NCBI RefSeq assembly: GCF_003182155.1
Contig: NZ_QGTG01000004.1
Location: forward strand, 62,001 to 126,000
Direction: 5' to 3'
DNA length: 64,000 bases
Source: Chitinophaga sp. S165
Lineage (GTDB): Bacteria > Bacteroidota > Bacteroidia > Chitinophagales > Chitinophagaceae
The notes beneath the pieces were generated by a model, which was not told the origin of the DNA, ran no database searches, and worked only from the letters and a program-made list of their open reading frames with translations. Shown here piece after piece: positions 49,514-58,303 of this stretch. The first letter of the stretch is position 1. Each line of letters begins with the position of its first letter. The position numbers and the translations under genes are program-made.

Positions 49514-49975
49514 CTAATAACGCATTAGTATCTTATCGAGGAGCGTATTTAACTGTAGTGCCTCCTCTTCAGTAAGTGATAATTTCAAAGAATCTTCAAG
49601 ATCAGGAAGGTCCACATCCATCACTTTAAGTAAGGCCAGGCCTTTCTCCGTGATTTGCACATCCACAGCTCTTCTATCAACTTCACTACTTTTTCGTTCT
49701 ACTAATCCTGCCTTCCGCAGACGTTCAACCAGCCGCGAAACATCACTCATTTTATCCAGCATTCTCTCTTTTAAAGTGTTGATATTAGCAGCTTTAGGGT
49801 GTTGGCCACGCAATATTCTCAATATATTATACTGCTGCATGGTAATGTCAAACTTCTTGAAGAATTGTTGATGACGTGACACTATCCAGTTGCCTACGAA
49901 GATGAGACCTATTAACCCTTTATTATACTCGCTGGTAAATGTTTTTTGCGAGATCAGTTTTTCTATGTTTGACAT
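49514..49975 (-). CDS. MarR family transcriptional regulator
   Basis: From ATG 49975 (MSNIEKLISQ) the product is 153 residues; the longer frame to 50032 is not supported. The winged-helix domain reads MQQYNILRILRGQHPKAANINTLKERMLDKMSDVSRLVERLRKAGLVERKSSEVDRRAVDVQITEKGL, with the DRR wing. Its ligand and targets are unknown; the convergent MFS gene is not an obvious divergent target. Confidence 0.88.
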   Translation of the reverse strand: MSNIEKLISQKTFTSEYNKGLIGLIFVGNWIVSRHQQFFKKFDITMQQYNILRILRGQHPKAANINTLKERMLDKMSDVSRLVERLRKAGLVERKSSEVDRRAVDVQITEKGLALLKVMDVDLPDLEDSLKLSLTEEEALQLNTLLDKILMRY

Positions 49976-50163
49976 AAGTGAGAATATAGTCGGGTTAAAA
50001 ATACGAATATCAATCATGCATTTGGCAAACAAAACATCAGGTTTTGTATAATAACCGTTGAAACGAATGTAATAAATCTTTTTAGAGCCCGAAAGGATTT
50101 ATTCCTGGCAATAGTAAGGCGAGAGAGGGGAGTGGAAGGGATTGAGCGCTTTCGCTGGCATAA

Positions 50164-50213
50164 GAAAGGCTGACTGATAGCCGGACCATTTTTGGCTATT
50201 AGTCAGCCTTTTG
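50164..50213 (-). terminator. Terminator after mdh
   Basis: AAGGCTGACTGATAGCC pairs with GGCTATTAGTCAGCCTT with one mismatch, around GGACCATTTTT. Confidence 0.7.
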
Positions 50214-50229
50214 TATTAGGATCAATATA

Positions 50230-51168
50230 TTATGCGATCACTTTCATATTATCCAATACGTCCATTACTTCCTTCACGTGGGTAGCGGATGTACTGAGCA
50301 AAGCTTTCTCGATATCGTTAAGTTGTAATTCGATGATCTTTTCGATACCATTTTTTCCGAGTACAACTGGAACACCCAGATAGATATCTTTAAGGCCATA
50401 TTCACCTGTTAACCATGCGCAGCATGGGAATATCCTCTTTTCATCCTTCAATATGGCTTCTACCATTTGCGCGGCAGCAGCTCCAGGTGCATACCAGGCA
50501 GAAGTTCCCAGCAGGTTGACGATCTCACCACCACCAACTTTAGTGCGCTGAATAATAGCTTCCAGTTTATCTGAAGCAACAAGTTCTGTAACAGGAATAC
50601 CTGATACGGTTGTATAACGTGGAAGTGGCACCATGGTATCTCCGTGTCCCCCCATCAGTATGGCCTGGATGTCTTTTGGTGAGCAGCCGATTTCTTCTGC
50701 AAGGAACGCACGGTAGCGCGCGGTATCAAGAATGCCGGCCATACCAAACACCTTACTGCTGTCTTTCTGAGCAGTCAGATAGGCGCAATAGGTCATTACG
50801 TCCAGCGGATTGCTCACTACTATAATAATAGCGTCTGGTGAGTGCTTAACAATGTTTTCAGTAACCGATTTAACGATATTGGCATTGGTAGAGATGAGGT
50901 CATCCCTGCTCATACCGGGTTTGCGCGGTAATCCTGAAGTGATGACAACAACATCACTATCAGCGGTCTTGAGATAATCGTTCGTGACACCCGTTATTCT
51001 GGTGCTATAATAATCAATCGGGGCCTGCTGCCAGCTATCCAACGCCTTTCCTTCTGCTGTGCCTTCTTTAATATCCAACAACACAACTTCCTGCAAAAAA
51101 TCTCTGTGGGCCAGTACATTAGCACAGGTTGCGCCTACATTACCAGCTCCTACGACAGTAACTTTCAT
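50230..51168 (-). CDS. mdh: Malate dehydrogenase (LDH-like type)
   Basis: The 312-residue NAD-dependent dehydrogenase opens MKVTVVGAGNVGATCA (Rossmann). The malate-specific loop LPRKPGMSRDDLISTN has Arg at the substrate-discriminating position, and the catalytic His lies in MGGHGDTMVPLPRY. It interconverts malate and oxaloacetate in the TCA cycle. It belongs to the LDH-like clade common in Bacteroidota. Confidence 0.95.
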   Translation of the reverse strand: MKVTVVGAGNVGATCANVLAHRDFLQEVVLLDIKEGTAEGKALDSWQQAPIDYYSTRITGVTNDYLKTADSDVVVITSGLPRKPGMSRDDLISTNANIVKSVTENIVKHSPDAIIIVVSNPLDVMTYCAYLTAQKDSSKVFGMAGILDTARYRAFLAEEIGCSPKDIQAILMGGHGDTMVPLPRYTTVSGIPVTELVASDKLEAIIQRTKVGGGEIVNLLGTSAWYAPGAAAAQMVEAILKDEKRIFPCCAWLTGEYGLKDIYLGVPVVLGKNGIEKIIELQLNDIEKALLSTSATHVKEVMDVLDNMKVIA

Positions 51169-51209
51169 CGTTTGTATAAAGTTTTAAGGTGAAGAATATG
51201 AGGATAAAA

Positions 51210-51217
51210 CAAATGTA
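51210..51217 (-). promoter_or_regulatory. mdh promoter
   Basis: The minus strand reads TACATTTG, a perfect -7 element 41 nt before the mdh start. Confidence 0.7.
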
Positions 51218-51247
51218 ACCATTAGCCACTGAAACAGGCCCGCATTG

Positions 51248-51760
51248 TTAATTTAGATATTCCTGCAGCTGATCCAGTTTCACAGTGCCTTCGAAGCCCT
51301 TCATGAACTGCTGTTTTTTGTCGTAAACAAACACTCCTGGAAAGTAATGCAGGTTATAAAAATACATGATCTGTCGGGTGGGCTCACTGGCCATTATAAT
51401 ATTGGGGTAGTTTTTGATGTTATAATTATTATAGTATGCCTTCATCTGCTCCGGCTGAAACGGCGTGACCATCAGGATCTGCGTTTTTTTAAACTTATCG
51501 ATGTTCTTTAGCATGTCTTCCGTCAGTTGTTTACAGTGATCACAATCTACGCTAAAAACAAAAACGATCGTCTTGACATTCTTTTTCAGATCATTTTTGG
51601 TAATGACATGGCCGTCGGGCAACGTCAGCGGGAAAGTTGGGACAATCGGATACTGAAGATAAGGAGGTTGGTCCTTTGGCACAGACACTGTCTTTTTGGT
51701 TTGAGCCTGTGATATAAATGGCAGGCAGAAACAACATAAAAGGATCAGATAACGCTTCAT
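51248..51760 (-). CDS. Secreted thioredoxin-like protein
   Basis: The 170-residue product has a signal peptide (MKRYLILLCCFCLPFISQAQ) and a thioredoxin fold with a CDHC active site (FVFSVDCDHCKQL, about residues 72-84), then MVTPFQP and PGVFVYDKKQQF. It resembles TlpA/ResA-like periplasmic reductases, though both cysteines are followed by an unusually long helix. It is probably involved in thiol exchange outside the inner membrane. Confidence 0.85.
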   Translation of the reverse strand: MKRYLILLCCFCLPFISQAQTKKTVSVPKDQPPYLQYPIVPTFPLTLPDGHVITKNDLKKNVKTIVFVFSVDCDHCKQLTEDMLKNIDKFKKTQILMVTPFQPEQMKAYYNNYNIKNYPNIIMASEPTRQIMYFYNLHYFPGVFVYDKKQQFMKGFEGTVKLDQLQEYLN

Positions 51761-51968
51761 AACTCTATTTTTTGAACGCTTGATTTTTTGTACGGGACTA
51801 AAGGTATCGATTTTTGCAATAGTCTATAAACCAAAGGCAAGAGTCTTTGAACCTTTATTTTGGACGGTTTTTTTACTTAAAAAAGGACTATTCCGGGCAG
51901 GTGGAAGGCAAGTATGGACTTAGTTTCCATTTTTTTATAAAAAAATTACTAGATTACCCTTCCTTACA

Positions 51969-51976
51969 CTATGTTT
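51969..51976 (+). promoter_or_regulatory. Upstream promoter of efp
   Basis: TATGTTTG is a perfect -7 element about 146 nt before the efp ATG. A second, proximal element lies at 52066. Nothing else is visible in the gap 51761-52114. Confidence 0.55.
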
Positions 51977-52065
51977 GCATTCCTAAAAAAAATAATAGGT
52001 CTCTATATAACACTAAAACAAATTAGGAAGCAACCAGTTCCATGAGGGATTTAGCCAGAATGAAT

Positions 52066-52082
52066 TACTTTTGCAGTCCTAA
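52066..52082 (+). promoter_or_regulatory. Proximal efp promoter and start block
   Basis: TACTTTTG, then CAGTCCTAA. The 13-nt string TTTGCAGTCCTAA is identical at infA (31292-31304). Confidence 0.8.
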
Positions 52083-52114
52083 TGTATTTTTAACTTTAAA
52101 TTAAGTATCCTTTT

Positions 52115-52681
52115 ATGGCTACCACTGCAGATATCAGAACAGGATTGATTATTAAGCTGGAAAACAGCTTATATTCTGTTGTAGAGTTTGGTCAGAACAA
52201 AACAGCCCGTGCCGCAGCTAAAGTATGGGCTAAACTGAAAGGTGTTGACAATAGCAGGTCTATTGAACATACCTGGAACTCCGGCGACACTATATACCCT
52301 GTGCGTGTTGAAAAGAAAACATTCCAGTATCTATACCAGGATGACAGTGGGTACAATTTCATGGATAATGAGACCTTTGAGCAGATCGCACTGCCCGAGT
52401 CAATGATCGATGCTCCTCAGTTCCTGAAAGAAGGTCAGGAAGTAAGCGTGTCTATTAATACAGAAACCGAACAACATATGAGCGTTGAATTGCCTGACAA
52501 GATCGTGGTAAAAGTAACTTACTCCGAGCCTGGTCTGAAAGGTGATACCGCTACCCGCACACTTAAGCCTGCCACAGTTGAAACCGGTGCCACAGTGAAT
52601 GTTCCCCTGTTCGTGAATGAAGGAGAACTGATTAGGGTAAACACCAAAAATGGTGAGTACATCGAAAGAGTAAAAGAATAG
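52115..52681 (+). CDS. efp: Elongation factor P, arginine-type tip loop
   Basis: The 188-residue protein has the three EF-P domains and the C-terminal signature (YSEPGLKGDTATRTLKPATVETGATVNVP, ending NTKNGEYIERVKE). EF-P enters the E site to speed peptide bonds at polyproline. The usual lysine loop PGKG is replaced by NKTARAAAKV, with Arg32 at the tip. That is the arrangement of the Pseudomonas EF-P rhamnosylated by EarP. It heads the common efp-accB-accC order. Confidence 0.93.
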   Translation: MATTADIRTGLIIKLENSLYSVVEFGQNKTARAAAKVWAKLKGVDNSRSIEHTWNSGDTIYPVRVEKKTFQYLYQDDSGYNFMDNETFEQIALPESMIDAPQFLKEGQEVSVSINTETEQHMSVELPDKIVVKVTYSEPGLKGDTATRTLKPATVETGATVNVPLFVNEGELIRVNTKNGEYIERVKE

Positions 52682-52735
52682 TTTTAGTCCATACATTATC
52701 TACTTACAAGCATTTCTAAACCAAAAACTGTCTAC

Positions 52736-53215
52736 ATGGATTTTAAACAGATTCAGGAACTGGTAAAAATGGTCAATAAGTCCAATATCAGTGAACTGAG
52801 CATCGAGCAGGACAAGTTTAAGATTACAATAAAGCAAAAAGATAACGAACAACCAGTGTATACTGTTCCAGCAGTAGCGCCGGTTTACCAGCAAGTACCT
52901 CAGGCAGTTCCCGTAGCACCTGTTGCTCAGGCGGCTCCTGCTGCAGAAGCTAAACCAGCTGAAGCAAAGGCAGATAATCTGGTAACTATCAAATCTCCAA
53001 TGATCGGTACCTTCTATCGTAGCCCTGGCCCCGATAAGCCTTCTTTCGTGAACGTAGGCGACGAAGTGGCTCCAGGTAAAGTGGTTTGTATCATTGAAGC
53101 AATGAAACTGTTCAATGAGATTGAAAGTGAAGTGGGTGGTAAAATCGTAAAAGTACTGGTAGACGATGCTTCCCCGGTGGAGTACGATCAGCCTTTGTTT
53201 TTGGTAGAGCCTTAA
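52736..53215 (+). CDS. accB: Biotin carboxyl carrier protein of acetyl-CoA carboxylase
   Basis: The 159-residue BCCP has an N-terminal helical region (FKQIQELVKMVNKSNISEL), a Pro/Ala-rich linker (about 45-80) and a biotinyl domain with EAMKLFNEIE, biotinylated at Lys124. It carries CO2 from AccC to the transferase AccAD in fatty-acid initiation. It lies 54 nt after efp. Confidence 0.96.
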   Translation: MDFKQIQELVKMVNKSNISELSIEQDKFKITIKQKDNEQPVYTVPAVAPVYQQVPQAVPVAPVAQAAPAAEAKPAEAKADNLVTIKSPMIGTFYRSPGPDKPSFVNVGDEVAPGKVVCIIEAMKLFNEIESEVGGKIVKVLVDDASPVEYDQPLFLVEP

Positions 53216-53224
53216 TTTTTATTT

Positions 53225-53287
53225 AAAAGGTTGGAATATTATGAGAAGGAAAGAATACTTGCCTGCCTCATAGTTTTCCAACCTTTT
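53225..53287. repeat. Hairpin between accB and accC
   Basis: AAAAGGTTGGAA (53225-53236) pairs perfectly with TTCCAACCTTTT (53276-53287), with an inner TATGAG/CTCATA stem. The tail is weak. Confidence 0.85.
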
Positions 53288-53322
53288 AGGTTATTACTTT
53301 TTCTTTAACCTATTGAAAAAAC

Positions 53323-54660
53323 ATGTTTAAGAAAATATTGATTGCCAACCGTGGAGAGATAGCCTTGCGTATTATTCGCACTTGTAAAGAAATGGGCATC
53401 AAAACGGTGGCTGTTTATTCTACTGCAGACAAAGACAGCCTGCATGTGAAGTTCGCAGATGAAGCAGTCTGCATAGGTAAACCACAGAGCAGCGAATCTT
53501 ATTTAAATATACCTCACCTGATGGCCGCAGCAGAAATTACAAATGCTGATGCCATCCATCCTGGGTACGGTTTCCTCGCTGAAAATGCGCGTTTCGCAGA
53601 GATCTGTGGAGAACATGGCATTAAATTTATCGGCCCCACTCCGGAGATGATCCGTAAAATGGGAGATAAAATGACCGCCAAAGAAACTATGATCGCTGCC
53701 GGTGTACCTGTTATTCCAGGTTCCGAAGGTCTCCTGCAGAATCTCGAAGAGGCAAAGAAACTGTCTAAAGAAATGGGTCTCCCGGTTATCCTGAAAGCAA
53801 CTGCCGGTGGTGGTGGTAAAGGGATGCGTGTAGTATGGAAAGATGAGGAGCTGGAGAATGCCTATAACATGGCTAAAAACGAAGCCCGCGCCGCTTTTAA
53901 TAACGATGGTATCTACATGGAGAAATTCGTGGAAGAGCCGCGTCACATTGAAATCCAGGTTGCCGGCGACCAATACGGTAAAGTATGTCACCTCAGTGAG
54001 CGTGATTGCTCTATCCAGCGCCGTCACCAGAAACTGGTGGAAGAATCTCCTTCTCCTTTCATGACACCTGAGCTGCGTGAAAAAATGGGTGAAGCTGCTA
54101 TCAAGGCTGCTTCTGCTATCAATTACGAAAGTGTTGGTACGATTGAGTTCCTGGTAGACAAACACCGTAATTTCTACTTCATGGAAATGAACACCCGTAT
54201 CCAGGTAGAACATGGTGTTACCGAAGAGGTGATCAATTTTGACCTGATCAAAGAACAGATCAAGATCGCTGCCGGTATCCCTATCTCAGGTAAGAACTAT
54301 ACGCCGGAAATGCACGTAATCGAATGCCGTATCAATGCGGAAGACCCTTACAATGATTTCCGCCCGTCTCCAGGTAAGATCACTACCCTGCATATTCCAG
54401 GTGGTCACGGTGTTCGTGTGGATTCCCACATCTATGCAGGTTACGTTATTCCTCCGTACTATGATTCCATGGTGGCTAAACTGATCACCATAGCGCAGAC
54501 ACGTGAGGAAGCGATCAATACAATGGAACGTGCGTTAAGCGAGTTTGTGATTGAAGGAGTGAAAACAACCATTCCTTTCCATCAGCAGCTGATGCGCGAT
54601 GAGAACTTCCGTAAAGGTAACTTTACGACGAAATTCACAGAAACATTCAAACTGGTTTAA
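53323..54660 (+). CDS. accC: Biotin carboxylase subunit of acetyl-CoA carboxylase
   Basis: The 445-residue ATP-grasp enzyme carboxylates the biotin of AccB. FKKILIANRGEIALRIIRTCKEMG, the glycine-rich ATP loop KATAGGGGKGMRVV, ERDCSIQRRHQKLVEESPSP and EMNTRIQVEHGVTEEV are intact. It is the last gene of the efp-accB-accC cluster. Confidence 0.96.
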   Translation: MFKKILIANRGEIALRIIRTCKEMGIKTVAVYSTADKDSLHVKFADEAVCIGKPQSSESYLNIPHLMAAAEITNADAIHPGYGFLAENARFAEICGEHGIKFIGPTPEMIRKMGDKMTAKETMIAAGVPVIPGSEGLLQNLEEAKKLSKEMGLPVILKATAGGGGKGMRVVWKDEELENAYNMAKNEARAAFNNDGIYMEKFVEEPRHIEIQVAGDQYGKVCHLSERDCSIQRRHQKLVEESPSPFMTPELREKMGEAAIKAASAINYESVGTIEFLVDKHRNFYFMEMNTRIQVEHGVTEEVINFDLIKEQIKIAAGIPISGKNYTPEMHVIECRINAEDPYNDFRPSPGKITTLHIPGGHGVRVDSHIYAGYVIPPYYDSMVAKLITIAQTREEAINTMERALSEFVIEGVKTTIPFHQQLMRDENFRKGNFTTKFTETFKLV

Positions 54661-54681
54661 TCCGGTCAATGATATGCAAAG

Positions 54682-54716
54682 AAAGCCGGCCTGTCTTAGA
54701 CAGGCCGGCTTTTCTT
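54682..54716. terminator. Terminator after accC
   Basis: AAAGCCGGCCTGTC is perfectly complementary to GACAGGCCGGCTTT around TTA, then TCTTATTT. It probably also serves the convergent lipoprotein gene. Confidence 0.92.
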
Positions 54717-54738
54717 ATTTGAGCAGTCCGTCAAATCT

Positions 54739-55563
54739 CTATTTGCATTTATAAGTGATGTCCAAGTCAGAATATACGATATCCAGGAAGTGAGTACGCC
54801 CACCAGTTTTAATGTCGGGTCTGAACTTCAATGGGAGGCCATACTTATTGTAATTGACGGCGGCTATAGGATTGTTTTCACTGTAATCCCTACTTAGGAA
54901 TTGCCATACTTTATTGGTTCTAAGGTAGTTTACCTTGTTGTCATAGGTGTCGAAGTAGGTCGTATCAACATATCCTGAAGACGGATGAGCGTTTACTGTT
55001 TTTATAAGATTCTGCCGGTTATCGTAAATATAAGTTCTGACATACCAGGGCTGTCCGTCACTGAAGTTTGAAGTTTCCCTAATGATACGGTCCTTGTGAT
55101 CATATTCGAACCGTATGATGAGATAATCTAAGGCGGGTCCATGGGGAGGAAAAACCACGGGGTTGTCTCCGATAAGGCCAATGCTGTAGAAACTATCCAG
55201 GTAGATCCGGTTCCGGTTGTCATATTTGAATCTATGCCATTCCCAAAACAGTTCGCCGTATTCCTCTTTCGTGTTGTAATGGGTGATCTGATCCGTGAGC
55301 CGGTTTTTAGCGTCATAACGGTAGCTCTCGTTTTCATTGCCTGTTCCTACATTTGAACGTAAGCGCAGTATTGGATTTCCAGCTGCGTTATATTTAATCG
55401 TATTAATACTCGCCTCGTGAACAATCTCATCATAGCCTTCCAGTTGTTGTATCTGGCATAGTGGAGCCCCGCAATCAGGAGTAACATCGTGTTTACCGCA
55501 GGCAGAAAGTAGAAGAGTGATGCCCGCTATTGCATGAATGGAAATAGTGAAATTTGTGCGCAT
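54739..55563 (-). CDS. Lipoprotein with degenerate YD-type repeats, function unknown
   Basis: The 274-residue product has a lipoprotein signal (MRTNFTISIHAIAGITLLLSAC, lipobox LSAC). The mature part contains several Rhs/YD-like segments (YRYDAKNRLTDQI, FKYDNRNRIYLDS, FEYDHKDRIIRETS, YIYDNRQNLIKTV) spaced about 40 residues apart, predicting a short beta-rich array. No polymorphic toxin or core domain follows. It probably faces the periplasm or the cell surface. Confidence 0.8.
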   Translation of the reverse strand: MRTNFTISIHAIAGITLLLSACGKHDVTPDCGAPLCQIQQLEGYDEIVHEASINTIKYNAAGNPILRLRSNVGTGNENESYRYDAKNRLTDQITHYNTKEEYGELFWEWHRFKYDNRNRIYLDSFYSIGLIGDNPVVFPPHGPALDYLIIRFEYDHKDRIIRETSNFSDGQPWYVRTYIYDNRQNLIKTVNAHPSSGYVDTTYFDTYDNKVNYLRTNKVWQFLSRDYSENNPIAAVNYNKYGLPLKFRPDIKTGGRTHFLDIVYSDLDITYKCK

Positions 55564-55691
55564 GAAATGGCATTTTAGGGGTAAATAAATCGTGTCTTTA
55601 AAAAAGGAAGTGGCCGGACTGCCTAAGTACAGAGTAGCAGGGGTATCGGGTTAAGAGTTCCTGAAGATAAACAATAGTTATAAAAACACAA

Positions 55692-55714
55692 AGCCCCGGG
55701 TAAATACCCGGGGC
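55692..55714 (-). terminator. Terminator after glnN
   Basis: AGCCCCGGGTA pairs perfectly with TACCCGGGGCT; on the minus strand TTTGTGTTTTTAT follows. Confidence 0.9.
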
Positions 55715-55743
55715 TAATCATACACCAAAACAATCTTACGGTT

Positions 55744-57942
55744 TTATCGCAAGAAAAGCAGCTCTCTGTACTTAGGCAGTGCCCATTGTTTGTCATCTAC
55801 AAGGAACTCCAGCTTATCCGAGTGGTAACGGATAACATCAAAGTACGGCTTAATTTTATCACAATAATCTATAGCTTTCTGGCGGCTGTCGGCAACTTTG
55901 TTAGCTACCTTGCGCGCTTCAATCATAGCCTGTACATTCTCACTGATGACGTTAATATGTTCAGCTATTTTTGCAGCGATCTGGGTTTGCGCTTTAACAG
56001 CGCTGTCACCAAGACCTATGCCTTTCAGACCATTAATATTGGTAATCAGGCTGTTCAGATAGGTGATGGCTGAAGGCAGGATTGTGTTAGTAGCCAGATC
56101 TCCGATTACACGGGCTTCGATCTGTACTTTCTTCACGTAGTCCTCGAGCAGGATCTCATGACGTGCATGTAATTCTTTCTCGTTATAAATACCTACCTCA
56201 GTGAACAGTTTTGTTGATTTTTCGGTAACGTAAGCATCCAGCGCTTTTGGAGTGGTTTTTACGTTAGCAAGACCTCTCTTTTCAGCTTCTTTTTCCCATT
56301 CTTCACTGTAACCGTCTCCTTCGAACAAAACTTTTTCCGAATCTACAATATATTTCCGAAGAGTTTGCATAATAGCAATCTCTTTTTTCTCGCCTTTTTC
56401 GATCAGGGCATCAACCTCAATTTTGAAGTTAGCCAGTGTTTTAGCCACGATTGTGTTCAATACAGTCATAGCGGAAGCACAGTTTGCAGAAGAACCAACG
56501 GCACGGAACTCAAACTTGTTACCAGTGAAGGCAAAAGGAGAAGTACGGTTACGGTCGGTGTTGTCCAGCAACAGCTCTGGAATATGACGGTGCAGGTCCA
56601 GTTTCAGGATCGCTTCGTCCTGCTCATCGAACTTGTTGCTCACACGGGTTTTAACTTCCTGCAGTACATCGTACAGGTATTTACCGGAGAACACAGAGAT
56701 GATAGCAGGAGGCGCTTCGTTAGCACCCAGACGGAAGTCATTGCTAGGAGATGCAATTGATGCTCTCAGCAGGTCTGCGTAATCATGAACGGCCTTGATC
56801 GTGTTAACGAAGAAAGTCAGGAACATCAGGTTGGTCTTCGGAGTTTTACCCGGAGCCAGCAGGTTCACACCTGTATCTGTAGCCATGCTCCAGTTATTGT
56901 GTTTACCTGAACCGTTGATACCTGCAAATGGTTTCTCGTGCAGTAACACTCTCAGCTTATGACGTTTTGCCACTTTGGTCATTACGTCCATCAGCAGGGA
57001 GTTGTGGTCAACTGCGATGTTTACTTCTTCAAAGATAGGAGCACACTCGAACTGAGAAGGAGCAACCTCATTGTGACGGGTCCTTAAAGGAATACCCAGT
57101 TTGTAAGACTCTTCTTCGAAATCACGCATGAAAGAGTAAGCACGCTCAGGGATTGAACCGAAGTAGTGGTCTTCCAGCTGCTGACCTTTAGATGGAGCGT
57201 GACCAACTACGGTACGACCACACATTACCAGGTCAGGACGAGCGTTAGCCAGGCTTTCGTCAACCAGGAAATATTCCTGTTCCCAACCCAGGGTAGCTGT
57301 AACTTTGGTTACATTTTTATCGAAGTAGTTACATACGTCTACAGCAGCTTTGTCGATAGCAGAAAGGGCTTTCAGCAAAGGCGCTTTGTAGTCCAGTGAT
57401 TCACCGGTGTAAGCAACGAATATAGTAGGAATGCAAAGTGTTTTACCGTGACCCTGCTCCAGGATGAAAGGAGGAGAGGATGGATCCCATGCAGTATAAC
57501 CACGTGCTTCGAAAGTTGCACGCAGACCGCCGTTAGGGAAGCTGGAAGCATCTGGCTCCTGTTGAACCAGCGCATCACCGTCAAAGGTTTCGAGGGCAGA
57601 ACCATCGCCTTTCAGTGTAAAGAAAGAATCATGTTTTTCAGCAGTAGTACCGGTTAAAGGCTGGAACCAGTGTGTATAGTGAGTAACGCCTTTCTTCATT
57701 GCCCATTGTTTCAGACCGGAAGCGATCTGCTCGGACATTTTACGATCGATCTTGGTGCCGGATTTAATGGAGTTCATTAAGCTTTTATAAGCTTCATCAC
57801 TCAGATTCTCGCGCACTACTTTTCCTGCGAATACATTGCTGCCGAACACTTCGGTGATCTTGGTACCGTTAAGTTGTTCAGGCTTGATTTTTAAATCAAC
57901 ACCAGAAAGGTTTTCCAGTGCGGTGAAGCGTAACGATTGCAT
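55744..57942 (-). CDS. glnN: Glutamine synthetase type III
   Basis: From ATG 57942 (MQSLRFTALENLSG) the product is 732 residues, typical of GSIII, nearly twice the length of GSI. PVVGHAPSKGQQLEDHYFGSIP, RHNEVAPSQFE and the HEKPFAGINGSGKHNNWSMATD block carry metal and ATP ligands. It assimilates ammonium into glutamine. The frame is open to 57963, but the second ATG fits the family. Confidence 0.95.
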   Translation of the reverse strand: MQSLRFTALENLSGVDLKIKPEQLNGTKITEVFGSNVFAGKVVRENLSDEAYKSLMNSIKSGTKIDRKMSEQIASGLKQWAMKKGVTHYTHWFQPLTGTTAEKHDSFFTLKGDGSALETFDGDALVQQEPDASSFPNGGLRATFEARGYTAWDPSSPPFILEQGHGKTLCIPTIFVAYTGESLDYKAPLLKALSAIDKAAVDVCNYFDKNVTKVTATLGWEQEYFLVDESLANARPDLVMCGRTVVGHAPSKGQQLEDHYFGSIPERAYSFMRDFEEESYKLGIPLRTRHNEVAPSQFECAPIFEEVNIAVDHNSLLMDVMTKVAKRHKLRVLLHEKPFAGINGSGKHNNWSMATDTGVNLLAPGKTPKTNLMFLTFFVNTIKAVHDYADLLRASIASPSNDFRLGANEAPPAIISVFSGKYLYDVLQEVKTRVSNKFDEQDEAILKLDLHRHIPELLLDNTDRNRTSPFAFTGNKFEFRAVGSSANCASAMTVLNTIVAKTLANFKIEVDALIEKGEKKEIAIMQTLRKYIVDSEKVLFEGDGYSEEWEKEAEKRGLANVKTTPKALDAYVTEKSTKLFTEVGIYNEKELHARHEILLEDYVKKVQIEARVIGDLATNTILPSAITYLNSLITNINGLKGIGLGDSAVKAQTQIAAKIAEHINVISENVQAMIEARKVANKVADSRQKAIDYCDKIKPYFDVIRYHSDKLEFLVDDKQWALPKYRELLFLR

Positions 57943-58214
57943 GCTGTAAATAATTTTACACAAAAGAACAGTGTTGCGCTAACATAAGCAAGAATTAAGT
58001 TGATTTTAACTAAAAAATTACATTTAGCAGTCAAAAAGGTTAATATTTTTAATTTTTGAATAAAAAATGAATGGTCTGTCCCTTTTAAACTGATATATTT
58101 AAAAAAATATAATTCGTTATTGTGATGCTGATATGATCCGAACCGGGTTAACAGATAATAATAATTGATTATAATAAGGGGATAACAGGACACCCATTTA
58201 CCCGTCAACCCTCC

Positions 58215-58242
58215 GCAATTGTCAATATCCTTTGTCAATTGC
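58215..58242 (+). promoter_or_regulatory. Inverted and direct repeats overlapping the purL -33 region
   Basis: GCAATTG (58215-58221) and CAATTGC (58236-58242) form an inverted repeat, and TTGTCAAT occurs twice, 13 nt apart. They cover the TTTG at 58231-58234 and could be an operator. Upstream, to 57943, the AT-rich divergent spacer shows no gene. Confidence 0.4.
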
Positions 58243-58254
58243 AGGAAAAACTTG

Positions 58255-58262
58255 TAGGTTTG
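58255..58262 (+). promoter_or_regulatory. purL promoter
   Basis: TAGGTTTG is a perfect -7 element with TTTG at 58231 as the -33 element. It decides against the upstream in-frame starts before 58304. Confidence 0.8.
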
Positions 58263-58303
58263 CATCTTCTTTTTTTATCTATCGTACTCATACATCTAGT
58301 TAC

